Shown one piece after another: positions 5,957 through 12,600 of a stretch of DNA of 64,000 nucleotides. The stretch's first letter is position 1. Every line of letters starts with the position of its first letter. Source of the DNA: a virus. The notes under the pieces are model-generated. The model was not told the DNA's origin. It made no database searches and saw nothing but the letters and a program-made list of their open reading frames with translations. A program made the translations under genes and the position numbers. The stretch lies in IMG/VR virus record IMGVR_UViG_3300042319_001462, positions 1 through 64,000 of that record. One strand, 5' to 3'.

Positions 5957-6109
5957 ATGCCAATGTATGAAACAACTGTAAGAACACCACAAGGTGAAGA
6001 AAAGAAGCGTATCTATGCGGACACCCCGCAAGAGGCTAAACGACTTTTTGAACAACTGTATGGTGGTCCTAGAGCAGTGCCATACATTCCAAAAATTGTA
6101 GCAAGTTAA
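5957..6109 (+). CDS. Small conserved-type phage protein (50 aa)
   Basis: A 50-residue frame between two tRNAs. The ATG has AAGGA 8 nt upstream. The protein begins MPMYETTVRTPQGEEKKRIYAD and continues with a helix (PQEAKRLFEQLYG); this strand-strand-helix layout recurs in small phage proteins. No function is known to me. It is co-transcribed with the tRNAs. Confidence 0.75.
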   Translation: MPMYETTVRTPQGEEKKRIYADTPQEAKRLFEQLYGGPRAVPYIPKIVAS

Positions 6110-6110
6110 T

Positions 6111-6187
6111 CGGTGTGTAGCTCAGTCTGGTAGAGCTCTGCGTTTGGGACGCAGTGGTCGCATGTTCGAATCGTGTCACACCGACCA
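6111..6187 (+). tRNA. tRNA-Pro(TGG), copy 2
   Basis: Perfect acceptor cggtgtg/cacaccg, anticodon arm ctgcg-ttTGGga-cgcag, T-loop ttcgaat, A discriminator and CCA. It starts one base after the stop codon of the 50-residue gene. Confidence 0.95.
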
Positions 6188-6193
6188 ATTTAT

Positions 6194-6269
6194 ATCGCTG
6201 TAGTTCAATGGATAAGAATACGATGCTACGAACGTCGGGATAGGGGTTCGATTCCCTTCAGCGGTACCA
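6194..6269 (+). tRNA. tRNA-Arg(ACG)
   Basis: Acceptor atcgctg/cagcggt, anticodon arm cgatg-ctACGaa-cgtcg, T-loop ttcgatt, A discriminator and CCA. A34 would need deamination to inosine by host TadA to read CGC and CGA. Confidence 0.93.
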
Positions 6270-6293
6270 ATCATAACTGGCAAAACAAATGCA

Positions 6294-6322
6294 TTGACAA
6301 CAAATTGCAGTTAGTGTATAAT
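6294..6322 (+). promoter_or_regulatory. Consensus sigma70 promoter
   Basis: TTGACA at 6294-6299, 17 bp spacer starting acaaattg, TATAAT at 6317-6322. The first bases of the spacer match those of the promoters at 5300 and 11780. It drives the gene at 6362. Confidence 0.85.
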
Positions 6323-6361
6323 TTTACATGCAGAGACAGTAATTTAAACCAAGGAATTGAA

Positions 6362-6895
6362 ATGATTACTTTTAAAGAATTCATGGAAGTAGTGAATTAT
6401 CGTGTTACCGAGGGTAGCGACTACGGCTGGAGTTGTTTTGGTGATGATGCATATAGCCTGAGTGCGTGGAATGGTATTCACGGCGCCGGCGGCTGGAGTG
6501 CCAATATTGTGTTTGATACAAAGACTCAGGAGGTCTACGAAGTTGATGTTTGTGACTACACTAACAATCGTGCATATCGTATTATCAATTCTGAGTACAC
6601 TCAAGCACATGCCGATGAATCCGTTGACCGCGGAGAATTAGGTAATCAAGCCTGGGACGATGTTGAGTATATCAATCTTGAAGTTGACGATGAGTGGATC
6701 CAAAAGGGTCTAGCTATTGTAGCTGGCGAGGTTTACGATACTCGAGTACAAATGCCAGTTGATTTTTCCGACGAGGATTTGCTAAAATACATGAAGGCGG
6801 CGCATGACTTGGATATCACGTTTAACCAATATGTTGAGCAGGCTCTGAGGTTGGCAATTGAAAAACACAAAGATGGATCATGGCATGAACAGTGA
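6362..6895 (+). CDS. Unknown acidic phage protein (177 aa)
   Basis: A 177-residue acidic protein of unknown function. The N terminal half is rich in Trp, Gly and Tyr (a stretch around DYGWSCFGDDAYSLSAWN at about 20-37), with beta pattern; the C terminal part (from about 140) is helical with DEDLLKYMKAAHDLDITFNQYVEQAL, similar to ribbon-helix or antitoxin-like tails. The ATG at 6362 follows AAGGA and the promoter at 6294, so the longer frame that starts inside tRNA-Arg is not used. It overlaps the next gene. Confidence 0.75.
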   Translation: MITFKEFMEVVNYRVTEGSDYGWSCFGDDAYSLSAWNGIHGAGGWSANIVFDTKTQEVYEVDVCDYTNNRAYRIINSEYTQAHADESVDRGELGNQAWDDVEYINLEVDDEWIQKGLAIVAGEVYDTRVQMPVDFSDEDLLKYMKAAHDLDITFNQYVEQALRLAIEKHKDGSWHEQ

Positions 6896-7193
6896 GTCAG
6901 ATAAATTCAAACGTTCGAAGCGTATTCAAAAAGATGAAAATGCTGTAAACAAGCAAGTCAAGATTGCCAAAGCACATGGGTTAACTGACAAAGATAAAGC
7001 CATACAAGAGCCTCATCGATTAGCAAAACATCACGCCATGGATTGTGGTAACCCTGAATGTTATTTGTGTGGTAATCCTAGGAAAACACACAAAGATAAA
7101 CTAACAACTCAAGAAAAGAGATTGTTTCAAGATGTAGAAAAATCTACAGATCGACATAGCAATGGTATTTTGCCGCCAACAGAGTTGGAATAA
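6885..7193 (+). CDS. Small CxxC-containing phage protein
   Basis: A 102-residue, very basic, hydrophilic protein. Near residues 58-70 it has HHAMDCGNPECYLCGNPRK, a compact Cys-x4-Cys-x2-Cys group followed by NPRK. The same CGN...CGNPRK pattern is common in small phage proteins of unknown role and could hold a metal. The ATG at 6885 overlaps the upstream stop by 11 nt; starts at 6873 (ATG) or 6858 (TTG) are possible. Confidence 0.75.
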   Translation: MNSESDKFKRSKRIQKDENAVNKQVKIAKAHGLTDKDKAIQEPHRLAKHHAMDCGNPECYLCGNPRKTHKDKLTTQEKRLFQDVEKSTDRHSNGILPPTELE

Positions 7194-7200
7194 GTTCTAT

Positions 7201-7276
7201 GGTGTCACTAGTGTAGAGGTTCGCACACTAGTCTGTGAAACTGGTAGTACGGGATCGTTCCCCGTGTGACACCCCA
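7201..7276 (+). tRNA. tRNA-His(GTG), variant T-loop
   Basis: Eight-pair acceptor (G-1 to C73) as expected for tRNA-His, with CCA directly after C73. Anticodon arm ctagt-ctGTGaa-actgg. T-stem acggg/cccgt around loop atcgttc (A54, U58). Confidence 0.93.
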
Positions 7277-7287
7277 GTTGAGATTTT

Positions 7288-7362
7288 GCCTGGATAGCTC
7301 AGGGGTAGAGCGTCTCCTTTACACGGAGAGGGTCCGCGGTTCGAAACCGTGTCCAGGTACCA
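7288..7362 (+). tRNA. tRNA-Val(TAC)
   Basis: Acceptor gcctgga/tccaggt, anticodon arm ctcct-ttTACac-ggag, canonical T-loop ttcgaaa, A discriminator and CCA. Confidence 0.94.
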
Positions 7363-7368
7363 TTTATT

Positions 7369-7443
7369 GCCCTAGTAGCTCAGTGGTAGAGCGCCGTCTT
7401 GATAAGGCGTAGGTCCGTGGATCGTTCCCACGCTAGGGTACCA
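7369..7443 (+). tRNA. tRNA-Ile(GAT), copy 2, variant T-loop
   Basis: Acceptor gccctag/ctagggt, D-arm gctc/gagc, loop ttGATaa, perfect T-stem cgtgg/ccacg around loop atcgttc (A54, U58), A discriminator and CCA. The body differs from the Ile tRNA at 109. Confidence 0.92.
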
Positions 7444-7460
7444 ATCAAAAGGAGTGCACC

Positions 7461-7961
7461 ATGCCGTGGATTCAAAACGTAGCCAAAAGCGACATTGCCC
7501 GGGGATTTCATATCAATCCCGGTGAGAACGCTATGCTGATTCAAATTGTGGATCCACCTGGTGACTTTCCCACACCCTTGTACAAGTTCAAGCAAGTTCA
7601 TCAATTTGAATTCTTAGACATTGAAGAAAATGATTTTGCATTAGACGAAGCCATGCGGTGCAGTCAAGAGCAGGCCAACGAGCTTGTTCGACTATTGCAA
7701 CATGCAAAGGACAATCACATGAATGTGGTTGTTCACTGTGTGGCGGGTGTTTGCCGTAGTGGTGCAGTGTGCGAAGTTGGTGTCATGCTGGGCTTTGATG
7801 ATACTGAGGTGTTTCGCAGTCCCAACTTGTTGGTCAAACATCGCATGATGAAGGCACTGGGTTGGACTTACGATGAACAAGAAGAAATCAAACATCGTCC
7901 ATATCTGTACCAACCGGATGAAAACGATCCACGCGGTACTGACACTCACGAAAGCAGTTGA
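7461..7961 (+). CDS. Dual-specificity/tyrosine phosphatase-like protein
   Basis: A 166-residue protein with the Cys-based phosphatase signature HCVAGVCRS (Cys93 nucleophile, Arg99), preceded by the usual hydrophobic strand NVVV. A helix rich in Gln and Glu (SQEQANELVRLLQHA) comes before the loop, as in small dual-specificity phosphatases. The start has GGAG 7 nt upstream. The family removes phosphate from proteins, RNA caps or lipids; the target here is unknown. It sits between tRNA-Ile and tRNA-Val and is probably co-transcribed with them. Confidence 0.85.
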   Translation: MPWIQNVAKSDIARGFHINPGENAMLIQIVDPPGDFPTPLYKFKQVHQFEFLDIEENDFALDEAMRCSQEQANELVRLLQHAKDNHMNVVVHCVAGVCRSGAVCEVGVMLGFDDTEVFRSPNLLVKHRMMKALGWTYDEQEEIKHRPYLYQPDENDPRGTDTHESS

Positions 7962-7970
7962 TGAATATTT

Positions 7971-8044
7971 AGGTCATTAGCTCAAAGGTAGAGCGGTGCA
8001 TTGACATTGCACATACAGCGGATCGTTACCGTTATGACCTACCA
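7971..8044 (+). tRNA. tRNA-Val(GAC), variant T-loop
   Basis: Perfect acceptor aggtcat/atgacct, anticodon arm gtgca-ttGACat-tgcac, T-loop atcgtta, A discriminator and CCA. It complements Val(TAC), which has a canonical T-loop. Confidence 0.93.
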
Positions 8045-8049
8045 GTTTT

Positions 8050-8186
8050 GCAAACATTAGACGTGTAGGGGTATACCTACCATTGGCGCTTGATACAATC
8101 CAGTGGACCAGGTGATCGGGTGCAAGACCCATAGAGATGCTGATATCTCACACACGCCCTAGCGAAATCAGTATGTTTGCTTTTTT
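8050..8186 (+). ncRNA. Structured RNA closed by an 8 bp stem and ending in a T run
   Basis: gcaaacat (8050-8057) pairs with atgtttgc (8173-8180), followed by six T, so the closing stem doubles as a 3' end signal. Inner hairpins are gtagg/cctac (about 8066-8081), gggt-gcaag-accc and gagat/atctc (about 8136-8151). It lies directly after tRNA-Val. Family unknown; stable non-tRNA RNAs are known from the T4 tRNA cluster, which is an analogy only. Confidence 0.5.
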
Positions 8187-8190
8187 ATGG

Positions 8191-8219
8191 TTGACCAAAA
8201 ATCAACAATGTAGTATAAT
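8191..8219 (+). promoter_or_regulatory. sigma70 promoter placed for a leaderless start
   Basis: TTGACC at 8191-8196, 17 bp spacer, TATAAT at 8214-8219. The ATG of the next gene begins 6 nt after the -10 box, so transcription should start at or next to the start codon. Confidence 0.8.
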
Positions 8220-8225
8220 TGATGC

Positions 8226-8474
8226 ATGTACAAAGTAATCAGCAAAAATAACCTAACATTAAACGTATGTGCAACTTTGGACGAGGCCATGAGCTTTGCC
8301 AAAACTGTTGGAGTATTTGTAACCATTGCAGGAGCAGACTTCGAAGTATGCGGGGTGTTTGGTGTTGACGCTGTCAAAGACGGTGTGTGTCCAGACGGTG
8401 TTGCTTACGACTGGGACAAATCAAGCCGAATTGGCCGCGTTAAAAAAGAAAGGATTAGCGATGTCGTGCTTTAG
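8226..8474 (+). CDS. Small phage protein (82 aa), probably leaderless
   Basis: An 82-residue protein that begins MYKVISKNNLTLNVCATLDEAMSFAKTVG, a strand-helix layout, and ends with CPDGVAYDWDKSSRIGRVKK. I know no function. There is no ribosome site and the promoter -10 box lies only 6 nt before the ATG. The end overlaps the next gene by 14 nt. Confidence 0.75.
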   Translation: MYKVISKNNLTLNVCATLDEAMSFAKTVGVFVTIAGADFEVCGVFGVDAVKDGVCPDGVAYDWDKSSRIGRVKKERISDVVL

Positions 8475-8889
8475 TGTGTTAGTTAATAAAAAGATAAACG
8501 GAATGTTCATAGGCAACGATGCATGGACATTGGTATTTCGCGACATCAACGGAAATCACTATCGATTTGACACTGCAAATGATTGTTGCAATTCTGTGTG
8601 GTTCAACCATGTTAATGGTGTAGACTCTGTACTGGGCAGTGGCAACTCTTTTGATATCCTGCGTGGTGCAACAGTGTTGGCTGTAGAGTCAAAAGATTTT
8701 GAAAGACAAGATCTCGAAGATGAACACGAGTGCGTCGATGACGCATTTGTGACCATCCGCACAGATCGTGGATATATAGATTTAGAAGTTCGTAACAGCC
8801 ACAATGGTTATTACGGAGGATCCATCAGTTACAACCAAGACGGACTAGCTGATGTGGAAGATTTGAAGCCTGTTACCGCAGACTTTTAG
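8461..8889 (+). CDS. Unknown phage protein (142 aa)
   Basis: A 142-residue acidic protein with a beta-rich body: SVLVNKKINGMFIGNDAWTLVF at 4-25, then YRFDTANDCCNSVWFNHVNGVDSVLG at about 32-57, whose double Cys and Trp-Phe-Asn-His cluster could bind a metal. The C terminus has FVTIRTDRGYIDLEVRNSHNGYYGG, a strand pair. The ATG at 8461 has AGGA 7 nt upstream and lies inside the end of the gene before. No family name can be given. Confidence 0.75.
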   Translation: MSCFSVLVNKKINGMFIGNDAWTLVFRDINGNHYRFDTANDCCNSVWFNHVNGVDSVLGSGNSFDILRGATVLAVESKDFERQDLEDEHECVDDAFVTIRTDRGYIDLEVRNSHNGYYGGSISYNQDGLADVEDLKPVTADF

Positions 8890-8891
8890 AC

Positions 8892-8973
8892 GCCCCGATG
8901 GTGGAATGGTAGACACGGTAGACTCAAAATCTACTGCTTCGGCGTCCCGGTTCGAGTCCGGGTTGGGGTACCA
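8892..8973 (+). tRNA. tRNA-Leu(CAA)
   Basis: Class II tRNA with acceptor gccccga/ttggggt, anticodon arm gtaga-ctCAAaa-tctac, variable arm, T-loop ttcgagt, A discriminator (needed for Leu) and CCA. Confidence 0.94.
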
Positions 8974-8980
8974 GATTAAT

Positions 8981-9064
8981 GCGAGTGTGGTGTAATGGTA
9001 GCCACAGGAGACTTAAAATCTCCCGTCTTAGGGCGTGCCGGTTCGACTCCGGCCACTCGCACCA
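8981..9064 (+). tRNA. tRNA-Leu(TAA)
   Basis: Class II tRNA with perfect acceptor gcgagtg/cactcgc, anticodon arm ggagactTAAaatctcc, variable arm, T-loop ttcgact, A discriminator and CCA. It is the last tRNA in the window. Confidence 0.95.
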
Positions 9065-9083
9065 GTATAAGTAAGATAACACA

Positions 9084-9716
9084 ATGTCGACACTTAAAGT
9101 AGCTTTTTTAAATTTGCCTGCGCCGCCGACAGCGTTGGCAACCCAGTTGATCAACTGTTGCCAACAAATCCCCTTGTTTGAAGAACACAGGATCTGGGTC
9201 GACAATTTTCATCGCAACGAAATCCCTGTGGCTGCACACGAATACGGCACCAAAGACACTGTACTGTCTGCCGAAATACAAAATCAAATTAGAGCAGTTT
9301 ATCAGAAATTTTTTCCAAACACAGTTGTATCCGCAGTGGTTGGTAAAATTAAAAATGTATTGTCGGTTCCCAGTCAAAGTCCACCACATTGTGATCGTGC
9401 AAGATATGTTGCCATAAACTATTTGCTAGAGCTTGGCGGTCCGGATGTTCGCACAGTATTTTACAAAGAATCGCGACCCAATCCCGATCTTTCCAGTGCT
9501 GCCAACATCTACCACAAGGATGTGACTGTGGATTTTAAAACTGTGATTCCGTTACATCAATGGCATGCTTATGATGTGCAACACTATCACAGCGTGGAGA
9601 ATATCATAACTGAACGCTATTTGTTTTCTCTACTGCTTGATACCAACCCCACGTTTGCCGACTTTAGGCAACGTTATAAAAATTTAATAGATACCGACCA
9701 CTCCATACAGACATAA
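9084..9716 (+). CDS. 2-oxoglutarate/Fe(II) oxygenase-like protein
   Basis: A 210-residue protein. His102-Cys-Asp104 in PPHCDRARYVAINYLLELG fits the HxD iron-binding pair of the double-stranded beta-helix fold, and the QHYHSVENI segment near 168-175 supplies the distal His, with Arg in ITERY close by as a possible 2-oxoglutarate ligand. Such phage oxygenases hydroxylate proteins, sugars or nucleobases; the substrate here is unknown. It starts 20 nt after tRNA-Leu and lacks a strong ribosome site. Confidence 0.7.
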   Translation: MSTLKVAFLNLPAPPTALATQLINCCQQIPLFEEHRIWVDNFHRNEIPVAAHEYGTKDTVLSAEIQNQIRAVYQKFFPNTVVSAVVGKIKNVLSVPSQSPPHCDRARYVAINYLLELGGPDVRTVFYKESRPNPDLSSAANIYHKDVTVDFKTVIPLHQWHAYDVQHYHSVENIITERYLFSLLLDTNPTFADFRQRYKNLIDTDHSIQT

Positions 9717-9733
9717 CACACAAAGGAAATTGT

Positions 9734-10207
9734 ATGCCAACTATAGATATAAACCAAGTCAAGGATTATATTGCCCAACAAGGCCCAAACACACGTATCT
9801 ACCTAGGAGCAGACTCGGAGCGCCATCGTATCAATGGAATATGGTGGGGTGTTTACACTGTGTGCATTGTAGTACATATCGACGGATGCCACGGTTGCAA
9901 AATCTTTGGAGAAATCACTCGTGAACGTGACTACGACCAACGAGCCAATCGTCCCAGCATGCGTTTGATGAATGAAGTATACAAGGTTAGCGAAATGTTT
10001 CAGAAACTGAGTACTGTACTTGAAGATCGACCAGTTGAAGTTCACTTGGATATTAACCCAGATGAAATGCACGGTAGTTCATGTGTGGTCAGTCAAGCCA
10101 TTGGCTACATTCGCGGCACCTGCAATGTTATTCCGTTGGTGAAACCGCATGCCTGGGCTGCCTCACATGCAGCCGACAAGTTCCCAAGCCTGCAACGAGT
10201 GGCTTGA
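9734..10207 (+). CDS. RNase H-fold protein of the YkuK/DUF458 type
   Basis: A 157-residue protein. IYLGADSERH at about 22-31 is the first strand with an acidic residue, followed by a long strand pair (TVCIVVHIDG) and a helix with Arg/Met-rich RPSMRLMNEVYKVSEMF, then VEVHLDINPD at about 100-110 with further acids, and a final SHAADKF helix. This order fits the predicted RNase H-like YkuK family found in Bacillus and in several phages. The activity of the family is not settled. The start has AAAGGA upstream. Confidence 0.7.
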   Translation: MPTIDINQVKDYIAQQGPNTRIYLGADSERHRINGIWWGVYTVCIVVHIDGCHGCKIFGEITRERDYDQRANRPSMRLMNEVYKVSEMFQKLSTVLEDRPVEVHLDINPDEMHGSSCVVSQAIGYIRGTCNVIPLVKPHAWAASHAADKFPSLQRVA

Positions 10208-10219
10208 TAAGTATCAGCT

Positions 10220-11797
10220 ATGCTAGACAACCACAAACCAAATGTTGTAATCCTTACTGATCGCACAGATGTGTTGTTGCTGTCTAAGCCACTGGGCTCT
10301 CACAAAGTTGCATGCGAGCTTAGAGCGGCTGGGTACGAAGTGCTAGTGATAAATCACTTGCATGTGTTTTCAATTGAAGAAATCAAGAACATACTCCAAC
10401 AAACAGTTAATCAACAAACATTGTTTGTGGGAGTTAATTCTTTCTTTTATCAGTCAATAGAAAATCCCATTCAACTTGACACCCCGGACGTGCTGGATCA
10501 CGAACGCGGTGGACAGAAGTATACCGAGCGAGAGCCCGGTGCGTTTCTACCACATGGTATCAAGTACAACCGTGAACTACGTGAGCTAGTTTCCAATATC
10601 AACCCGCATTGTCAATGGGTGCTTGGTGGACCAGATGCACAAGACTTATCTTACATACGAGATTACGATTATGCTGTGATTGGTTACGGCGATGTTGCCA
10701 TAGTAAATCTAGCTGATCATTTGCACAAAGGCACTCCACTTGAAAAGTCTCGGCGCAGTTTGTTTGGAACCACGCTAGTGGATGACCGAGCGGCCGAATC
10801 ATACGACTTTAACAGCAGTGTTATGAAATATCAACCTCAGGATGCTATCTTGCCCGGGGAAACATTGGTAATCGAGATCAGTCGAGGTTGTATATTTCGA
10901 TGTGGATTTTGCAGTTATCCCTTGAACGGCAAGAAAAAATTAGATCACATCAAGCATGAAGAAACTCTGCGCAACGAACTGATTGATAATTATCAGCAAT
11001 TCGGAGTCACAAGGTACTTGTTTTCCGATGACACATTTAATGACAGTCAAGAAAAAGTAGAGATGATACATCGTGTGTCTAAATCACTGCCGTTTGATTT
11101 AGAGTTTTGGGCATTTGCTAGATTAGATCTGCTGGCAGCTCACCCTCATACCATTGACTTGTTGTTTGACAGTGGATGTCGTGGATGTTTTTTCGGTATT
11201 GAAACACTTGACCCTGCCACTGCCAAGTTGATTGGTAAAGGTGGATCAAGACAAAAGCTGATTGATACCTTGCGCATTTGCAAAGAAAAATACGGTGATC
11301 GTATTCTGTTGCATGGTACATTTATCTTTGGATTGCCTGGAGAAGAAATTGCCAGCATGGAACGTACTGCACAGGCTTTGCTGAACAAAGATATACCACT
11401 AGACTCCTGGGTGGTGCTTCCATTTTATCTAAGTCAACAAAATCTAGCCTACACAAGTGAGTTCGATCGTTACCCAGAAAAATACGGATACGAAATCACT
11501 GGAACACAAGACAACAATCGGTACTTGTGGAAAAATCAATTTACCACCTTTGAAGATTGCAAACGCATGGCTGACGAGTTAATGGCTCAGGGCATTCGTG
11601 ACGGTAATAGAAAAGTAAGCAATTTGGCCGCATTTGAAATTGCCGGGCTTGGGTTTGATTTGGACTTTGCTCTGAACAAACCAATGAAAGATTTTGATTG
11701 GCACAGTGTTGATGTTAGAAAACAACAGCGAGCAATTGAATACAAGGAGTTGTTGCATCGCCGACTGGGTATCATGCCGTTGACAACAAATGAATAA
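10220..11797 (+). CDS. B12-binding-type radical SAM protein
   Basis: A 525-residue protein. The N terminal ~200 residues have the Rossmann-like pattern of a cobalamin-binding domain (VVILTDRTD, VACELRAAGYEVLVIN, then FVGVNSFFY and WVLGGPDAQ), but the base-on DxHxxG motif is missing. The radical SAM motif CIFRCGFC is at about Cys224, Cys228 and Cys231, followed by a full TIM barrel with FSDDTF, GCFFGIETLD and HGTFIFGLPGE. Members of this class methylate or rearrange unactivated carbons. The substrate is unknown. Its last codons contain the promoter of rpoZ. Confidence 0.85.
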   Translation: MLDNHKPNVVILTDRTDVLLLSKPLGSHKVACELRAAGYEVLVINHLHVFSIEEIKNILQQTVNQQTLFVGVNSFFYQSIENPIQLDTPDVLDHERGGQKYTEREPGAFLPHGIKYNRELRELVSNINPHCQWVLGGPDAQDLSYIRDYDYAVIGYGDVAIVNLADHLHKGTPLEKSRRSLFGTTLVDDRAAESYDFNSSVMKYQPQDAILPGETLVIEISRGCIFRCGFCSYPLNGKKKLDHIKHEETLRNELIDNYQQFGVTRYLFSDDTFNDSQEKVEMIHRVSKSLPFDLEFWAFARLDLLAAHPHTIDLLFDSGCRGCFFGIETLDPATAKLIGKGGSRQKLIDTLRICKEKYGDRILLHGTFIFGLPGEEIASMERTAQALLNKDIPLDSWVVLPFYLSQQNLAYTSEFDRYPEKYGYEITGTQDNNRYLWKNQFTTFEDCKRMADELMAQGIRDGNRKVSNLAAFEIAGLGFDLDFALNKPMKDFDWHSVDVRKQQRAIEYKELLHRRLGIMPLTTNE

Positions 11798-11808
11798 TTT
11801 GCTATAAT
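11780..11808 (+). promoter_or_regulatory. Consensus sigma70 promoter of the omega gene
   Basis: TTGACA at 11780-11785, 17 bp spacer starting acaaatg, TATAAT at 11803-11808. The -35 box lies in the last codons of the radical SAM gene. Confidence 0.85.
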
Positions 11809-11838
11809 ACACACATAGTTTAACAAAAGGAAAATTTT

Positions 11839-12102
11839 ATGGCCAGATACACCAGTGAATCAGCAGTAAGTGCAGTGGGCAACCGGTACGACCTGGTGCT
11901 GATTGCATCCAGGCGTGCTAGAGAACTTTCTGTGGGGTATCAACCAACTGTTGTCAGCAATTCGGGCAATCTTGTCAAGGCTCTGGAAGAAATTGAACAA
12001 GGCAAAATTGGGCGTGAGCTTTTGCTAAAATCCACGCATGTGGAAGATCGAAGAACACGCAAAGAACGACACAGTGCCACACCTGGCCTTCCCGGTCGAT
12101 AA
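11839..12102 (+). CDS. rpoZ: RNA polymerase omega subunit homologue
   Basis: An 87-residue protein that matches bacterial omega over its core: MARYTSESAVSAVGNRYDLVLIASRRAREL against the NRFDLVLVAARRARQ block of omega, then NLVKALEEIEQGKIG against TVIALREIEEGLI. A basic tail (RRTRKERH) follows. Omega binds beta-prime and helps to assemble and tune RNA polymerase. A phage copy could replace host omega and change promoter choice. It has its own consensus promoter and AAAGGA upstream of the ATG. Confidence 0.85.
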   Translation: MARYTSESAVSAVGNRYDLVLIASRRARELSVGYQPTVVSNSGNLVKALEEIEQGKIGRELLLKSTHVEDRRTRKERHSATPGLPGR

Positions 12103-12133
12103 TGATTCTGTTAACCTATTCCGGAGTTGATAG

Positions 12134-12310
12134 ATGAACGAACGAATTAAACAACTAATGAATCAAGCAGGCACTGATACTAGTGGCAAATGGATGGGCG
12201 TGGACCATGCTGAAAAGTTCGCCGAGTTGATTGTGAAGAAATGTGCTGAACTTTGCTTGGCAGACTACGATGCAGACATTATACTGGCACATTTCGGAGT
12301 TGAAGAATAA
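12134..12310 (+). CDS. Small helical phage protein (58 aa)
   Basis: A 58-residue frame with CGGAG 9 nt upstream. It begins MNERIKQLMNQAG and has a second helix HAEKFAELIVKKCAELCLADY. Short proteins with this MNERIxxL...EKFAELIV pattern are frequent in phages; no function is known to me. The tmRNA promoter lies in its last codons. Confidence 0.75.
   Translation: MNERIKQLMNQAGTDTSGKWMGVDHAEKFAELIVKKCAELCLADYDADIILAHFGVEE
12257..12285 (+). promoter_or_regulatory. Promoter for the permuted tmRNA
   Basis: TTGGCA at 12257-12262, 17 bp spacer, TATACT at 12280-12285, inside the end of the small gene upstream. Transcription would start near 12292, just before the tmRNA acceptor piece. Confidence 0.6.
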
Positions 12311-12395
12311 ATAAAAGTTAAGACTGTATGAAGTAGACAGAAAAGGATTCAAGACGCGGGGGCAGTGCCCGCCAGGTCCACCATAAGGAGATTAC

Positions 12396-12458
12396 GTGAG
12401 ATTACCATCATTGTTAGCAATATTAATTTTCATAGTAATAGTAGCAATCTTTTTATGA
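12396..12458 (+). CDS. Possible membrane micropeptide inside the tmRNA intervening segment
   Basis: A 20-codon frame with GTG start, preceded at 5 nt by TAAGGAG, a strong ribosome site. The product is one hydrophobic segment (MRLPSLLAIL then IFIVIVAIFL) with a single Arg at the N terminus, like a one-helix membrane peptide or toxin. It lies wholly between the acceptor CCA (12383) and the first base of the coding piece (12460). It may be real or a chance frame in a segment removed from the mature RNA. Confidence 0.45.
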   Translation: MRLPSLLAILIFIVIVAIFL

Positions 12459-12567
12459 TGGGCCTGACACAGGATCGATTGGGTCAAGAGTATTGAAATG
12501 GACAGTCCGGCAATGTAGAAGCCGTAGGATTGGGGTAACTCGGTCGAAGAAGCAAAACAAAGTAAAC

Positions 12568-12600
12568 GCAAACGACTCACAGTTCGCATTAGCTGCCTAA
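12568..12600 (+). other. tmRNA tag reading frame, ANDSQFALAA
   Basis: GCA resume codon followed by AAC GAC TCA CAG TTC GCA TTA GCT GCC and TAA. Together with the Ala on the tmRNA the tag is AANDSQFALAA, which ends in the LAA signal recognised by ClpXP. The bases before it (gtaaac) match the conserved context before the resume codon. Confidence 0.92.

Noticed and set aside
6173-6361. N-terminal extension of the 177-residue gene
   Set aside because: It covers tRNA-Arg(ACG) and the promoter at 6294; the ATG at 6362 has a ribosome site.
10220-10850. Functional base-off cobalamin-binding site
   Set aside because: The domain pattern is there but the DxHxxG motif is absent, so cofactor binding is not claimed.
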